64,000 nucleotides of DNA, from positions 1 through 64,000 of the forward strand of contig NZ_JAUSLT010000074.1 in assembly GCF_030646015.1 (NCBI RefSeq), in the 5' to 3' direction. Position numbers and translations under genes: made by a program. The notes under the pieces are model-generated. The model made no database searches. It was not told where the DNA came from and was given only the letters and a program-made list of their open reading frames with translations. Shown here one piece after another: positions 28,947 to 37,582 of the stretch; position 1 is the stretch's first letter, and each line of letters begins with the position of its first letter. This stretch comes from Bradyrhizobium sp. Its GTDB lineage: Bacteria > Pseudomonadota > Alphaproteobacteria > Rhizobiales > Xanthobacteraceae.

Positions 28947-29480
28947 ATGAAACAAGCCGTACGCACCCTAAGCTACGCCGCTGCCTTCGCCGCCCTGCTG
29001 ATCGCGCCCGCGGGCGCGCAGAACGTCAAGGCCGGCGATCTCGTGATCAGTCAGGCCTGGAGCCGCGCCACGCCGGGCGGGGCGAAAGTCGCCGGCGGGT
29101 ATCTCAATATCGAGAACAAGGGCGCCGCCGCGGATCGGCTGATCGGCGGTTCGGCTGATGTGGCCGGCAAGTTCGAAGTCCACGAGATGGCCGTCAAGGA
29201 TGGCGTCATGACGATGCGTCCGCTCGACAAGGGACTCGCCATCGAGCCGGGCAAGACGGTCAAGCTCGCGCCCGGCGGCTATCACCTGATGCTGATGGAT
29301 CTCAAGGGCCCGCTCAAGCAGGGTGACAAGGTGCCGGTCACGCTCGAGTTCGAGAAGGCCGGAAAGGTGAAGGTCTCGTTCGACGTGCAGGGGGTGGGCG
29401 CGCAGGCTCCGGCGGGCGCGGGTCATTCCGGCGGTCACGACATGAAACACACGCCCGGTCATTCCGGCATGAAGAAGTGA
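28947..29480 (+). CDS. Periplasmic copper chaperone PCuAC with His/Met-rich tail
   Basis: A 177-residue protein. The signal peptide is about residues 1-24 (RTLSYAAAFAALLIAPAGAQ). The PCuAC domain shows WSRATPGGAKVAGGYLNIEN, then HEMAVKDGVMTMRPLDKGLAI and GGYHLMLMDLKGPLKQGD, giving the H-x-Met ... H-x-Met copper(I) pattern H(E)M ... HLMLM. The C-terminal 25 residues add HSGGHDMKHTPGHSGMKK, a second His/Met-rich metal site. PCuAC carries copper to the CuA centre of oxidases together with SCO, which is encoded nearby. GGGACAAGAGAC precedes the start. Confidence 0.93.
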   Translation: MKQAVRTLSYAAAFAALLIAPAGAQNVKAGDLVISQAWSRATPGGAKVAGGYLNIENKGAAADRLIGGSADVAGKFEVHEMAVKDGVMTMRPLDKGLAIEPGKTVKLAPGGYHLMLMDLKGPLKQGDKVPVTLEFEKAGKVKVSFDVQGVGAQAPAGAGHSGGHDMKHTPGHSGMKK

Positions 29481-29488
29481 GGTCCCTG

Positions 29489-30007
29489 ATGTCGAAAGCC
29501 ATCCTTCTCGCCGCCATCGCCACAACAGCAGCATGGCCGGCCGCCGCGCACGTCTCGCTGGAAAATCGTCAGGCGCCGGTCGGTGCGGGCTACAAGGCGG
29601 TATTCACCGTGCCGCATGGCTGCGCCGGCTCCGCCACGACAAAAATCCGCGTGCAAATCCCCGAAGGCGTGATTGCGGTCAAGCCGATGCCGAAAGCGGG
29701 CTGGAGCGTCGAGGCGATCAGCGGCAAATACGCCGTCGAGTACAGCTATCACGGCCGGAAATTCACCGAGGGTGTCAAGGAAGTGGTGTGGAGCGGCGGC
29801 AAGCTGCCCGACAGCCATTACGACGAGTTCGTCATCAGCACCTATCTGACCGGCGGCCTCAAGCCCAACACCACGCTGTACTTCCCGGTGGTGCAAGAAT
29901 GCGAGCAGGGGGTCAGCCGCTGGATCGACATCCCGGCGCCGGGCGCCGGCCATTCCCATGACGACAAATCGCCGGCGCCGGGTGTCAGGTTGATGCCGAG
30001 ACCGTAA
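29489..30007 (+). CDS. YcnI family copper-binding protein (DUF1775)
   Basis: A 172-residue protein with a signal peptide cleaved after WPAAA. That leaves His as the first mature residue (HVSLENRQAPVG), the copper-binding residue known in YcnI. The domain continues FTVPHGCAGSATTKIRVQIPEGV and ends with the family's KPNTTLYFPVVQECEQGVSRWIDIP, with the conserved tryptophan. Start at ATG 29489; GTG at 29477 is also possible and overlaps the PCuAC stop. The PCuAC-YcnI-CopCD order is a common copper module. Confidence 0.93.
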   Translation: MSKAILLAAIATTAAWPAAAHVSLENRQAPVGAGYKAVFTVPHGCAGSATTKIRVQIPEGVIAVKPMPKAGWSVEAISGKYAVEYSYHGRKFTEGVKEVVWSGGKLPDSHYDEFVISTYLTGGLKPNTTLYFPVVQECEQGVSRWIDIPAPGAGHSHDDKSPAPGVRLMPRP

Positions 30008-30019
30008 GGCGGAAAGCGG

Positions 30020-31594
30020 ATGCGCCTGATCGCCGGCCTGGCAATACTGCTGTCGGTTCTCTGCCACGCCACCGGCGCATCCGCCCATGCCACGCTGGTG
30101 TCGACCGATCCCGGCGACGGCAGCATCCTGGCGCAGGCGCCGAAGTCGGTTCACCTGCGATTCAACGAGGCGATAACGCCGGCGGTGGTCCGCGTGATCG
30201 ATGCGGCCGGCACGACGCGCGACGATGTAACCGTACGTGTCGCCGGCGATACCATCACTGTGACGCTGCCGGACAATCTGCCGCGCGGAACCCAGGTCGT
30301 CAGCTACCGCGCCACCTCGGAAGACGGCCACCCGGTCGCGGGCTCGATGGTGTTTTCGATCGGCGCCGCGACCGGCGCGGTGGCGAACGAGAGCCGCAGC
30401 AGTTCCGTCAACGGCCTGATCTGGCTGGCGCGGATCGGGGTCTATCTCGGGCTGTTTGTCGGCGTCGGCGGCGCATTCTTCATAGGCTGGATTGGCCTGA
30501 TACGGGCGGGTTCGCGGCTGGTCGTCGTCGCCCTGGTGGCAGGCCTGGTCAGCGCGGCGGCGGGGCTCGGGCTGCAGGGGCTCGACTTGCTGGATCTGCC
30601 GCCGGACAGCCTGTTGACGGCGGCGCCCTGGAAGGCCGCCGCGGCAACCAGCCTGTTCCAGTCCCTGCTGATCGCGATGGCGGCGATGACCGCCGGCATA
30701 TTTGCGCTGCGGAGCGGGGTCGCGGGTGTCGCCAGGACGCTGTCGGCATTCGCGCTGGCCGGCGTTGGCCTGTCGCTCGCCTCCAGCGGGCATGCCGCGA
30801 CCGCGACGCCGCAATGGCTGACCGCCCCGGCCGTGTTCCTGCATGGCGTGGGCGCAGCCTTCTGGGTCGGTGCGCTCGCGCCTTTGGCGGCGATGGCGTG
30901 GCGGCCGGCGCAACCGCTGCTGCCGGTCCTGAACCGGTTCTCCCATGCCGCGATTTTCATCGTGGCCATGCTGGTGCTGACAGGGCTGGCGCTGGCCATC
31001 GTCCAGCTCGGGAGTTTTGGCGCGCTGATCGACAGCCGATACGGGATCATCCTGTCGATCAAGCTTGCGCTGGTCGCGGCACTGCTCGGGCTCGCGGCGC
31101 TGAACCGTTTTCGGCTGACATCCGCCCTTGCAATCAATCCCCAAAACACCCGGCCGCTGCGGCGATCGATCCTGGCCGAGTGGATCATCGCCGTGGCCAT
31201 ACTGGCCGTGGTCGTCGGCTGGCGCTTCACGCCGCCGCCGCGCGCGCTGGCTGCGGCCGCCGCCCCGCCGCTGGCGATCCATATCCACACCGAGAAGGCC
31301 ATGTTCCAGGTGCTGGTTTCACCGGGCAAAGTGGGCGTCGACCATTTCGTCCTGCAACTGATGAACGGCGAGGGCACGCCACTGGCAGCCAAGGAAGCCA
31401 CCCTGACGCTGAGCGTGCCGGAGCGCGGCATCGAGCCGTTCGAGCGCAAGGCCGTGCTCGGCGCCGACGGCTACTGGTCGGTCCGCGGCGTCGCGATCCC
31501 CTTTGCCGGCCGCTGGCATTTGCGCATCGATGCCCTGGTGACGGATTTCGAGAAGATCACACTGGAAGACGATTTCGACGTGCCGTCGCGCTGA
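30020..31594 (+). CDS. CopC-CopD fusion copper protein with C-terminal YtkA/FixH-like domain
   Basis: A 524-residue three-part protein. Residues 1-22 are a signal peptide; about 23-115 form a CopC beta-barrel beginning HATLVSTDPGDGS, with the N-terminal copper histidine and the second site SEDGHPVAGSMVF. About 135-405 are a CopD membrane domain of eight or so helices (GLIWLARIGVYLGLFVGVGG; HGVGAAFWVGALAPL). About 420-524 are a soluble beta-rich domain (HIHTEKAMFQVLVSPGKVG ... GRWHLRIDALVTDFEKI) resembling YtkA/FixH-type domains. Such fusions move copper across the inner membrane. Last gene of the operon; a short terminator follows. Confidence 0.92.
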   Translation: MRLIAGLAILLSVLCHATGASAHATLVSTDPGDGSILAQAPKSVHLRFNEAITPAVVRVIDAAGTTRDDVTVRVAGDTITVTLPDNLPRGTQVVSYRATSEDGHPVAGSMVFSIGAATGAVANESRSSSVNGLIWLARIGVYLGLFVGVGGAFFIGWIGLIRAGSRLVVVALVAGLVSAAAGLGLQGLDLLDLPPDSLLTAAPWKAAAATSLFQSLLIAMAAMTAGIFALRSGVAGVARTLSAFALAGVGLSLASSGHAATATPQWLTAPAVFLHGVGAAFWVGALAPLAAMAWRPAQPLLPVLNRFSHAAIFIVAMLVLTGLALAIVQLGSFGALIDSRYGIILSIKLALVAALLGLAALNRFRLTSALAINPQNTRPLRRSILAEWIIAVAILAVVVGWRFTPPPRALAAAAAPPLAIHIHTEKAMFQVLVSPGKVGVDHFVLQLMNGEGTPLAAKEATLTLSVPERGIEPFERKAVLGADGYWSVRGVAIPFAGRWHLRIDALVTDFEKITLEDDFDVPSR

Positions 31595-31700
31595 AGGGAT
31601 TTCAGCAAGGAATTTCAAGAGGATTTCCGGCCGCCTTTCACAAGGCCGCGTTTGCGCCTTAATCGCAAGGTCCATTGGACTGGTAAAAGTGACGCGTAAT

Positions 31701-31722
31701 CCGCTGTTTTAGCGGCTTTTTC
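31701..31722 (+). terminator. Possible terminator after the copper operon
   Basis: CCGCT-GTTTT-AGCGG followed by CTTTTTCC, about 105 bp after the CopC-CopD stop. The stem is only 5 bp but GC-rich and has a T-run. Confidence 0.55.
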
Positions 31723-31803
31723 CGACCCCGCCCTTGTGTTTTTGCAGCCGATCCGGTTTCACTGGCACGCACCCCGTGTTCCCCCGATTCTTCGAGTGTC
31801 CTC

Positions 31804-33123
31804 ATGCGATTGTCGCGGTTTTTTCTGCCCATCCTTAAAGAGAATCCGAAGGAGGCCGAGATCGTCTCGCATCGCCTGATGCTGCGTGCGGGCATGATGC
31901 GGCAGGAGGCGGCCGGCATCTATGCCTGGCTGCCGCTGGGGCTGAGGGTGCTGAAGAAGATCGAGCAGATCGTCCGCGAGGAACAGAACCGCGCCGGCGC
32001 CATCGAGCTGTTGATGCCGACGCTGCAACTGGCTGATCTCTGGCGCGAAAGCGGCCGCTACGACGCCTATGGTCCGGAAATGCTCCGCATCACCGACCGC
32101 CACAAGCGCGAGCTGCTATACGGGCCGACCAACGAGGAAATGATCACCGGGATCTTTCGCTCCTATGTGAAGTCCTACAAGAGCCTGCCGCTCAATCTCT
32201 ATCATATTCAATGGAAATTCCGCGACGAGCAGCGTCCGCGTTTCGGCGTGATGCGCGGCCGCGAATTCCTGATGAAAGATGCCTATTCGTTCGACGTCGA
32301 CGAGGCCGCGGCGCGGCGCTCCTACAACCGGATGTTCGTCGCCTATCTCAGGACCTTCGCCCGGATGGGATTGAAGGCGATTCCGATGCGCGCCGAGACC
32401 GGTCCGATCGGCGGCGATCTCAGCCATGAATTCATCGTGCTCGCCGAAACCGGCGAGTCCGCGGTGTACTGCGACAGCGACGTGCTCAATCTGCCGGTGC
32501 CCGGCGACGACATCGACTACGAAAGCGATCTCGCCCCGATCATCAAGCAATGGACTTCGGTCTATGCCGCGACCGAGGACGTGCACGACGCCGCGCGTTT
32601 CGACAGCGAAGTCCCCGCTGAGAAGAAGGTGCAGACCCGGGGCATCGAGGTCGGCCAGATCTTCTATTTCGGCACCAAATATTCCGACACGATGAAGGCC
32701 CTGGTGGCTGGCTCCGACGGCGCCGAACTGGCGGTTCACGGCGGCTCCTACGGCGTCGGCGTCTCGCGGCTGGTCGGCGCCATCATCGAGGCCTGCCATG
32801 ACGATGCCGGCATCAAATGGCCGGAGGCGGTGGCGCCGTTCAAGGCTGTCATCCTGAACCTGAAGCAGGGCGCCGAGGATGTCGATGCGGCCTGCATGAC
32901 GCTTTATCGCGAGCTCGAGGCCAAGGGCGTCGAGGTGCTCTATGACGACACCGACCAGCGCGCCGGCGCGAAATTCGCCGCCGCCGACCTGATCGGCATT
33001 CCCTGGCAGATTCTGGTCGGCCCCAAGGGCCTCGCCGACGGCAAGCTCGAGCTGAAGCGGCGCAGCGACGGGACGCGGGAGAATCTGAGCCCGGCGGAAG
33101 TCGTGGCGCGGCTGACTTCGTGA
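31804..33123 (+). CDS. proS: Prolyl-tRNA synthetase (short, alphaproteobacterial type)
   Basis: A 439-residue class II synthetase that charges tRNA-Pro. Motif 2 ([26 protein letters not shown], residues about 139-164) and motif 3 ([18 protein letters not shown], about 315-332) are present, followed by the anticodon-binding domain ([26 protein letters not shown]). The editing insertion of Escherichia coli ProS between motifs 2 and 3 is missing, as is usual in this class (about 440 residues). The frame opens with [23 protein letters not shown]. Core position before the lipoprotein transporter genes. Confidence 0.97.
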   Translation: MRLSRFFLPILKENPKEAEIVSHRLMLRAGMMRQEAAGIYAWLPLGLRVLKKIEQIVREEQNRAGAIELLMPTLQLADLWRESGRYDAYGPEMLRITDRHKRELLYGPTNEEMITGIFRSYVKSYKSLPLNLYHIQWKFRDEQRPRFGVMRGREFLMKDAYSFDVDEAAARRSYNRMFVAYLRTFARMGLKAIPMRAETGPIGGDLSHEFIVLAETGESAVYCDSDVLNLPVPGDDIDYESDLAPIIKQWTSVYAATEDVHDAARFDSEVPAEKKVQTRGIEVGQIFYFGTKYSDTMKALVAGSDGAELAVHGGSYGVGVSRLVGAIIEACHDDAGIKWPEAVAPFKAVILNLKQGAEDVDAACMTLYRELEAKGVEVLYDDTDQRAGAKFAAADLIGIPWQILVGPKGLADGKLELKRRSDGTRENLSPAEVVARLTS

Positions 33124-33198
33124 CGAATTATCCACCGCGACAGGTGGAATGTCGGACGACACGGCCACAATTGGCCCGAATCGTGTGAGAATCGAACT

Positions 33199-34479
33199 AT
33201 GGATGAAGCCATGAGCGAGCCAGTTCGAACCCCACCTTTCGCGCCCTTCGAATGGCTCTTGTCCGGACGCTATCTGCGCGCGCGCCGCAAGGAAGGTTTT
33301 ATCTCCGTGATCGCCGGGTTCTCGTTCCTCGGCATCATGCTCGGCGTTGCCACCCTGATCATCGTGATGGCCGTGATGAACGGCTTCCGCAAGGAATTGC
33401 TGGACAAGATCCTCGGCGTCAACGGCCATATCCTGGTGCAGCCCTTGGAATCGCCGCTGACCGACTGGAAGGACGTCGCCGAGCGCATCAGTCAGGTCCA
33501 GGGCATCCGCCTCGCGGCCCCCGTGGTAGATGGCCAGGCGCTGGGCTCCTCGGCCTTCAACGCCGCCGGCGTGTTCGTGCGCGGCATCCGCGCCGCCGAT
33601 CTCGTCAACCTCACCTCGATCGCCAAGAACATCAAGCAGGGCTCGCTCGAGGGTTTCGACGAGGGGCAGGGCGTCGCCATCGGCCGGCGGCTCGCCGATC
33701 AATTGTCGCTGCATTCCGGCGACAGCATCACGCTGGTGGCGCCGAAAGGCGCGGTGACCCCGATGGGCACCACGCCGCGCATCAAACCCTACAAGGTGGC
33801 CGCGGTGTTCGAGGTCGGGATGTCGGAATATGACGGCATCTTCGTCTTCATGCCGCTGCCGGAGGCGCAGGCCTATTTCAACCGCAAGGACGACGTCACC
33901 GCAATCGAGGTGTTCACCACCAATCCCGACAAGGTCGATGTCTTCCGCAAGACCGTGACCGAGGCAGCGGGGCGGCCGGTGTTTCTGGTCGACTGGCGGC
34001 AGCGCAATTCGACCTTCTTCAACGCGCTTCAGGTCGAACGCAACGTGATGTTCCTGATCCTGACCATGATCGTGCTGGTCGCGGCGCTCAACATCGTCTC
34101 CGGCCTGATCATGCTGGTGAAGGACAAGGGACAGGACATCGCGATCCTGCGCACCATGGGGGCTTCGCAGGGGTCGATCATGCGGATTTTCCTGATTACG
34201 GGGGCTGCGATCGGCGTGGTCGGCACGCTGACCGGATTTTTCGTCGGCATGGTGATCTGCCTGAATATCGAATCGATCCGCCAGTTCCTGTCCTGGATGA
34301 CCAGCACCGAATTGTTTCCACCGGAGCTCTATTTCCTCTCCAAGATGCCGGCCGAGATCGACGTCGGCGAGACCATCGCGGTCGTGATCATGGCGCTGAC
34401 GCTGTCGTTCCTGGCGACGCTGTACCCGTCGTGGCGTGCCGCGCGCCTCGATCCCGTCGATGCGCTCCGCTATGAGTGA
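33199..34479 (+). CDS. lolC: Lipoprotein-releasing ABC transporter permease (LolC/LolE/LolF type)
   Basis: A 426-residue inner-membrane permease. Helix 1 follows a basic [23 protein letters not shown] large periplasmic domain spans about 65-270. Three C-terminal helices are seen: [42 protein letters not shown] and [33 protein letters not shown] (family ending). Only one permease gene accompanies lolD, consistent with the homodimeric LolF arrangement of alphaproteobacteria. Start ATG 33199; ATG 33211 is also possible. It overlaps lolD by 8 bp. Confidence 0.92.
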   Translation: MDEAMSEPVRTPPFAPFEWLLSGRYLRARRKEGFISVIAGFSFLGIMLGVATLIIVMAVMNGFRKELLDKILGVNGHILVQPLESPLTDWKDVAERISQVQGIRLAAPVVDGQALGSSAFNAAGVFVRGIRAADLVNLTSIAKNIKQGSLEGFDEGQGVAIGRRLADQLSLHSGDSITLVAPKGAVTPMGTTPRIKPYKVAAVFEVGMSEYDGIFVFMPLPEAQAYFNRKDDVTAIEVFTTNPDKVDVFRKTVTEAAGRPVFLVDWRQRNSTFFNALQVERNVMFLILTMIVLVAALNIVSGLIMLVKDKGQDIAILRTMGASQGSIMRIFLITGAAIGVVGTLTGFFVGMVICLNIESIRQFLSWMTSTELFPPELYFLSKMPAEIDVGETIAVVIMALTLSFLATLYPSWRAARLDPVDALRYE

Positions 34480-35185
34480 GGGCCAGATGGAGCAGGGGGC
34501 GGAAGATGTACCGGTTGTCTATCTCCACGAGATAAAACGCCAGTATACCCAAGGCACGGAGACGCTGACCATTCTCGACGGCGCCAAGCTCGCGCTGTGG
34601 GCAGGGCAGTCGGTCGCGCTGGTGGCGCCCTCGGGCGCCGGCAAATCGACGCTGCTGCATATCGCGGGCCTGCTGGAGACCCCCGACGACGGCGAGGTCT
34701 ATATTAGCGGGGCGCCGACCTCGCAATTGTCCGATATCGAGCGAACCATGATCCGCCGCAGCGATATCGGCTTCGTCTATCAGTCGCACCGGCTATTGCC
34801 GGAATTCACCGCGCTGGAAAACGTCATGCTGCCGCAGATGATCCGCGGCCTCAAGCGCGATGAAACCGTCAAGCGCGCCACCGAAATCCTGGCCTATCTC
34901 GGCCTCAGCGAGCGCATCAAGCACCGGCCCTCCGAACTGTCGGGCGGCGAGCAGCAGCGGGTCGCGATCGCGCGCGCGGTCGCCAACGCGCCGCGGGTGT
35001 TGTTTGCCGACGAGCCGACCGGAAACCTCGATCCGCATACCGCCGATCACGTGTTCGGGGCGTTGATGCAACTGGTCGCGGCGACCCGCGTCGCGATGCT
35101 GATCGTGACGCACAATATGGAACTGGCGGGCCGGATGGACCGCCGCGTGTCGCTGGTCGACGGCAAGGTCGTCGAGCTCGACTAG
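34472..35185 (+). CDS. lolD: Lipoprotein-releasing ABC transporter ATPase
   Basis: A 237-residue ATPase that powers release of outer-membrane lipoproteins from the inner membrane. Walker [10 protein letters not shown] (about residues 52-60), Q-loop [20 protein letters not shown], signature [14 protein letters not shown], and Walker [13 protein letters not shown] are all visible, then the H-loop histidine in [10 protein letters not shown] 34472 overlaps the permease end (ATGAGTGA); ATG 34487 is an alternative. Confidence 0.95.
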   Translation: MSEGQMEQGAEDVPVVYLHEIKRQYTQGTETLTILDGAKLALWAGQSVALVAPSGAGKSTLLHIAGLLETPDDGEVYISGAPTSQLSDIERTMIRRSDIGFVYQSHRLLPEFTALENVMLPQMIRGLKRDETVKRATEILAYLGLSERIKHRPSELSGGEQQRVAIARAVANAPRVLFADEPTGNLDPHTADHVFGALMQLVAATRVAMLIVTHNMELAGRMDRRVSLVDGKVVELD

Positions 35186-35198
35186 TTCTTGATGGGTC

Positions 35199-35224
35199 GG
35201 GAGGCCCTGCTGCAGGGCCTCCCC
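35199..35224 (+). terminator. Hairpin terminator after lolD
   Basis: A perfect inverted repeat GGGAGGCCCTG ... CAGGGCCTCCC starts 14 bp after the lolD stop. It is followed by CAAAAAT rather than a T-run, so it may act with Rho or from the opposite strand. It separates the core genes from the second accessory block. Confidence 0.6.
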
Positions 35225-35310
35225 AAAAATCTCGAAATCAACCCCATGCACAGATCGCGTGCGCCCTATTATGATACCGTTGGCGCAAAGCTATCGCCGC
35301 TCGGGACCGA

Positions 35311-35559
35311 TCAGGTGGCCGGCCGTTGCCGCTGTGAGCGCCGAGGCCCCGCGAAATAGGGATTGATCTCACACTGCGCGGCGCGGCCCGATGCCGAGCC
35401 GGCGCACTGGGCCAGCGAGGTGTAGCGGCATTCCCAGTAGGTGATCAGTCCATACACGTGCAGGCAAACCGGATAGGCCGGGTCATAGGTCTGGGCCGCC
35501 GCCGGTGCGGTTGCCGAGATCGATGCGATAGCCGCAATCGCCAAAGCCAGTTTACGCAT
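35311..35559 (-). CDS. DUF3551 family exported small protein
   Basis: An 82-residue protein: signal peptide (KLALAIAAIASISATAPAAAQ, residues 3-23), then YDPAYPVCLHVYGLITYWECRYTSLAQCAGSASGRAAQCEINPYF. The four-cysteine pattern with C-x-(S/T)-S/Y-x-Q-C and C-x-x-NP(Y/F) defines DUF3551, a family abundant in Bradyrhizobium. Disulfide-stabilised periplasmic location is likely; function unknown. ATG 35559 has AAGGAGG upstream. Confidence 0.88.
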   Translation of the reverse strand: MRKLALAIAAIASISATAPAAAQTYDPAYPVCLHVYGLITYWECRYTSLAQCAGSASGRAAQCEINPYFAGPRRSQRQRPAT

Positions 35560-35585
35560 CGGTGCCTCCTTCGGACGCGCCATCA

Positions 35586-35864
35586 TTACCGGGGATAGGG
35601 GGGCGGCAAGCGGTCGCGGCCACGCGCGGCCCGGGGATCTCTGTCCGGGCCGGGATCGTAATAGGGATTTTCGATGCACCAGAGAAAACGCCCCGAAGCG
35701 GTGGCCTGGCACTGCTCATAGCTGGTGAAGTTGCATTGGCTCAGGCCGGGAATTTCGTTGCCCTGGATGCAATAGGGATAGCGGGTGCCGACGGCCTCGG
35801 CCGGCGCTGCGCCGACCATCGCGAGGCCGCCCGCGCTCAACAGAGCCAGAACCAGGTTACGCAT
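35586..35864 (-). CDS. DUF3551 family exported small protein (second copy)
   Basis: A 92-residue paralogue directly upstream of the other DUF3551 gene (26 bp apart, same strand). Signal peptide MRNLVLALLSAGGLAMVGAA, then YPYCIQGNEIPGLSQCNFTSYEQCQATASGRFLWCIENPYY with the same four cysteines. It has a Pro/Arg/Asp-rich C-terminal tail absent from its neighbour. ATG 35864 follows GGGAGATTTTG. A tandem duplication that has diverged. Confidence 0.88.
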   Translation of the reverse strand: MRNLVLALLSAGGLAMVGAAPAEAVGTRYPYCIQGNEIPGLSQCNFTSYEQCQATASGRFLWCIENPYYDPGPDRDPRAARGRDRLPPPYPR

Positions 35865-35959
35865 CAAAATCTCCCATCGGCCGCTGCCGCGCTTCGTCGA
35901 ATCCTTGATGGAAACCAGAACCGGTCCGGCGGCACTTCGTCAACTCACGTTCGTGCGTG

Positions 35960-36085
35960 CTAAGCCTTCGAGCGAGATCGCTCAATCGCGTCGACGAGGG
36001 CCGCCGTGACGCGGTCTACGGGCAGCGAGGCGTCGATGGTTCCAAGCACGCCCCTGGCGGCATGGCCGATCGCGATCGCACCCAT
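35960..36085 (-). CDS. Possible 41-codon ORF or gene remnant
   Basis: Between the DUF3551 pair and the MFS gene (35865-36194), the only reading frame with protein-like composition starts MGAIAIGHAARGVLGTIDAS and ends DAIERSRSKA. It resembles the C-terminal helix region of a cytosolic enzyme more than a complete protein, and no ribosome site is evident. It could be the stump of a gene once downstream of the MFS carrier. Family not recognised. Confidence 0.25.
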   Translation of the reverse strand: MGAIAIGHAARGVLGTIDASLPVDRVTAALVDAIERSRSKA

Positions 36086-36194
36086 GTTGATGGGCCGCTC
36101 GCGCTATCGCTCGTTCTGCCGGTTCTGCGCACCGCGATGGGGCTCCGGCGAGCGCGGGGCGCCGGGGCGGCAGACGCCGCCCCGCAAGGCTCGG

Positions 36195-37550
36195 TCAATG
36201 TGCCGGGGCTGCCGCTGGCATTGCTGCGGTCGAAACCGGCCGGATCGACAGCAGCAGAATCAGCCCGGACAACAGATAGAGCGCAATCACGAAGTACATG
36301 CTGTAAGCATTGTCACCGGTGGTTTTGACGATGAACCCGTTGATCGAAGGGGTTATCGCCGGACCGAGATTGCCGAGGCTGCTGATCAGCGCGAGGCCGC
36401 CAGCGGCGGCACCCACCGACAGATATTCGCTGATCAGCGCAAAGAACAGCGGTGTCGCAGACGCGATTCCGATCACCGCGAACGACAGCGCCAGCACCGA
36501 GCCGACCAGGTGGCCCTGAAACAGCGTGGTCACGAACAGGCCGATGGCCGCGATTGCGACGCAGGCCGCGAAATGCCATCGCCGTTCACGCCATTTATCC
36601 GAATTGCGGCCGATCAGGATCATGCCAATCACGCCGACGGCATTCGGGATCGCCGCATAGATTCCGATCAGCATCAAATCCTTGACGCCCCAGCTCTGGA
36701 TCAGGGTCGGCAACCAGAAGACCATGGTATAGGTCGCGCCGAGCAGACAGAAATAGACGAGCGCCAGCAAATAGACCTTGGGATCTCCCAGCATCTGACC
36801 GAACGTTCCGGCAGGCTCGTTTTCAACGTTCTTGACGTCGCGCCGGAAACTGTCGCCGAGCAATTCCTTTTCGCGGTTGGAGAGCCAGGTGGCGCTGGCG
36901 GGCTTGTCCTCCAGCAGGAGATAGACCAGCACGCCGAGAACGACCGCAGGCATTCCCTGCACCAGGAACAGCCATTGCCAGCCGTGAAGACCGGCGAAGC
37001 CGTCGAAATACTTCAAGGTCGCGCCGCACAGCGGACCTGCGATCACGGAGATGATGGTGGTCGCCGACATGAAGGTGGCAATCACCTGTCCACGCCGCAC
37101 CGACGGGTACCAGTAGGTGAAATACAGAATGACGCCGGGGAAGAAGCCCGCCTCGAACACGCCGAGCAGAAATCGCAGCACATAGAACTGCAGCGGCGTG
37201 GAGACGAACATCATGGCCGACGCCGTGAGGCCCCACAGCACCATGATGCGCAGCAATGTCTTGCGTGCGCCGATCCTCTCCAGCAGCAGGTTGCTCGGCA
37301 CCTCGAACAGGAAATAGCCGATGAAGAACACGCCCGCACCGAGGCCATAGACGGTGTCGTCGAACGGCAAGGTCTGCTTCATCTGGAGTTGCGCATAGCC
37401 GATGTTGATGCGATCGAGATAGGCGATCATGTAGGCGATCAGCAGTATCGGAATCAGTCGCCAGCTCACCCGCGAAAACAGCGCCTTGATCTCCGCGCTC
37501 TCGGGCGCCAGCGCTTGCGGCGACGACTTGTTCGTATCGATTGGATGCAT
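36195..37550 (-). CDS. MFS transporter, anion:cation symporter (ACS) type
   Basis: A 451-residue carrier with 12 predicted helices. It opens with WRLIPILLIAYMIAYLDRIN (the ACS hallmark YxxxxLDRxNI), then FEVPSNLLLERIGARKTLLR in the helix 2-3 loop and FLLGVFEAGFFPGVILYFTYWYP in helix 4. Family members import organic acids such as phthalate, tartrate or hexuronates; the substrate here is unknown. It is last in a minus-strand series after the WS/DGAT gene (32 bp gap), so co-transcription is possible. Confidence 0.9.
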   Translation of the reverse strand: MHPIDTNKSSPQALAPESAEIKALFSRVSWRLIPILLIAYMIAYLDRINIGYAQLQMKQTLPFDDTVYGLGAGVFFIGYFLFEVPSNLLLERIGARKTLLRIMVLWGLTASAMMFVSTPLQFYVLRFLLGVFEAGFFPGVILYFTYWYPSVRRGQVIATFMSATTIISVIAGPLCGATLKYFDGFAGLHGWQWLFLVQGMPAVVLGVLVYLLLEDKPASATWLSNREKELLGDSFRRDVKNVENEPAGTFGQMLGDPKVYLLALVYFCLLGATYTMVFWLPTLIQSWGVKDLMLIGIYAAIPNAVGVIGMILIGRNSDKWRERRWHFAACVAIAAIGLFVTTLFQGHLVGSVLALSFAVIGIASATPLFFALISEYLSVGAAAGGLALISSLGNLGPAITPSINGFIVKTTGDNAYSMYFVIALYLLSGLILLLSIRPVSTAAMPAAAPAH

Positions 37551-37582
37551 GGCCGTTCCCCCCTTTGAAGACTCTTTGGTTG

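Noticed and set aside
29459..31288. Minus-strand frame of about 609 codons opposite YcnI and CopC-CopD
   Set aside because: Antisense artefact of codon bias; the plus-strand genes have signal peptides and family motifs.
36006..37568. Plus-strand frame of about 520 codons opposite the MFS gene
   Set aside because: Arg/Gln/His-rich shadow; the minus-strand MFS carrier has clear helices and signature.
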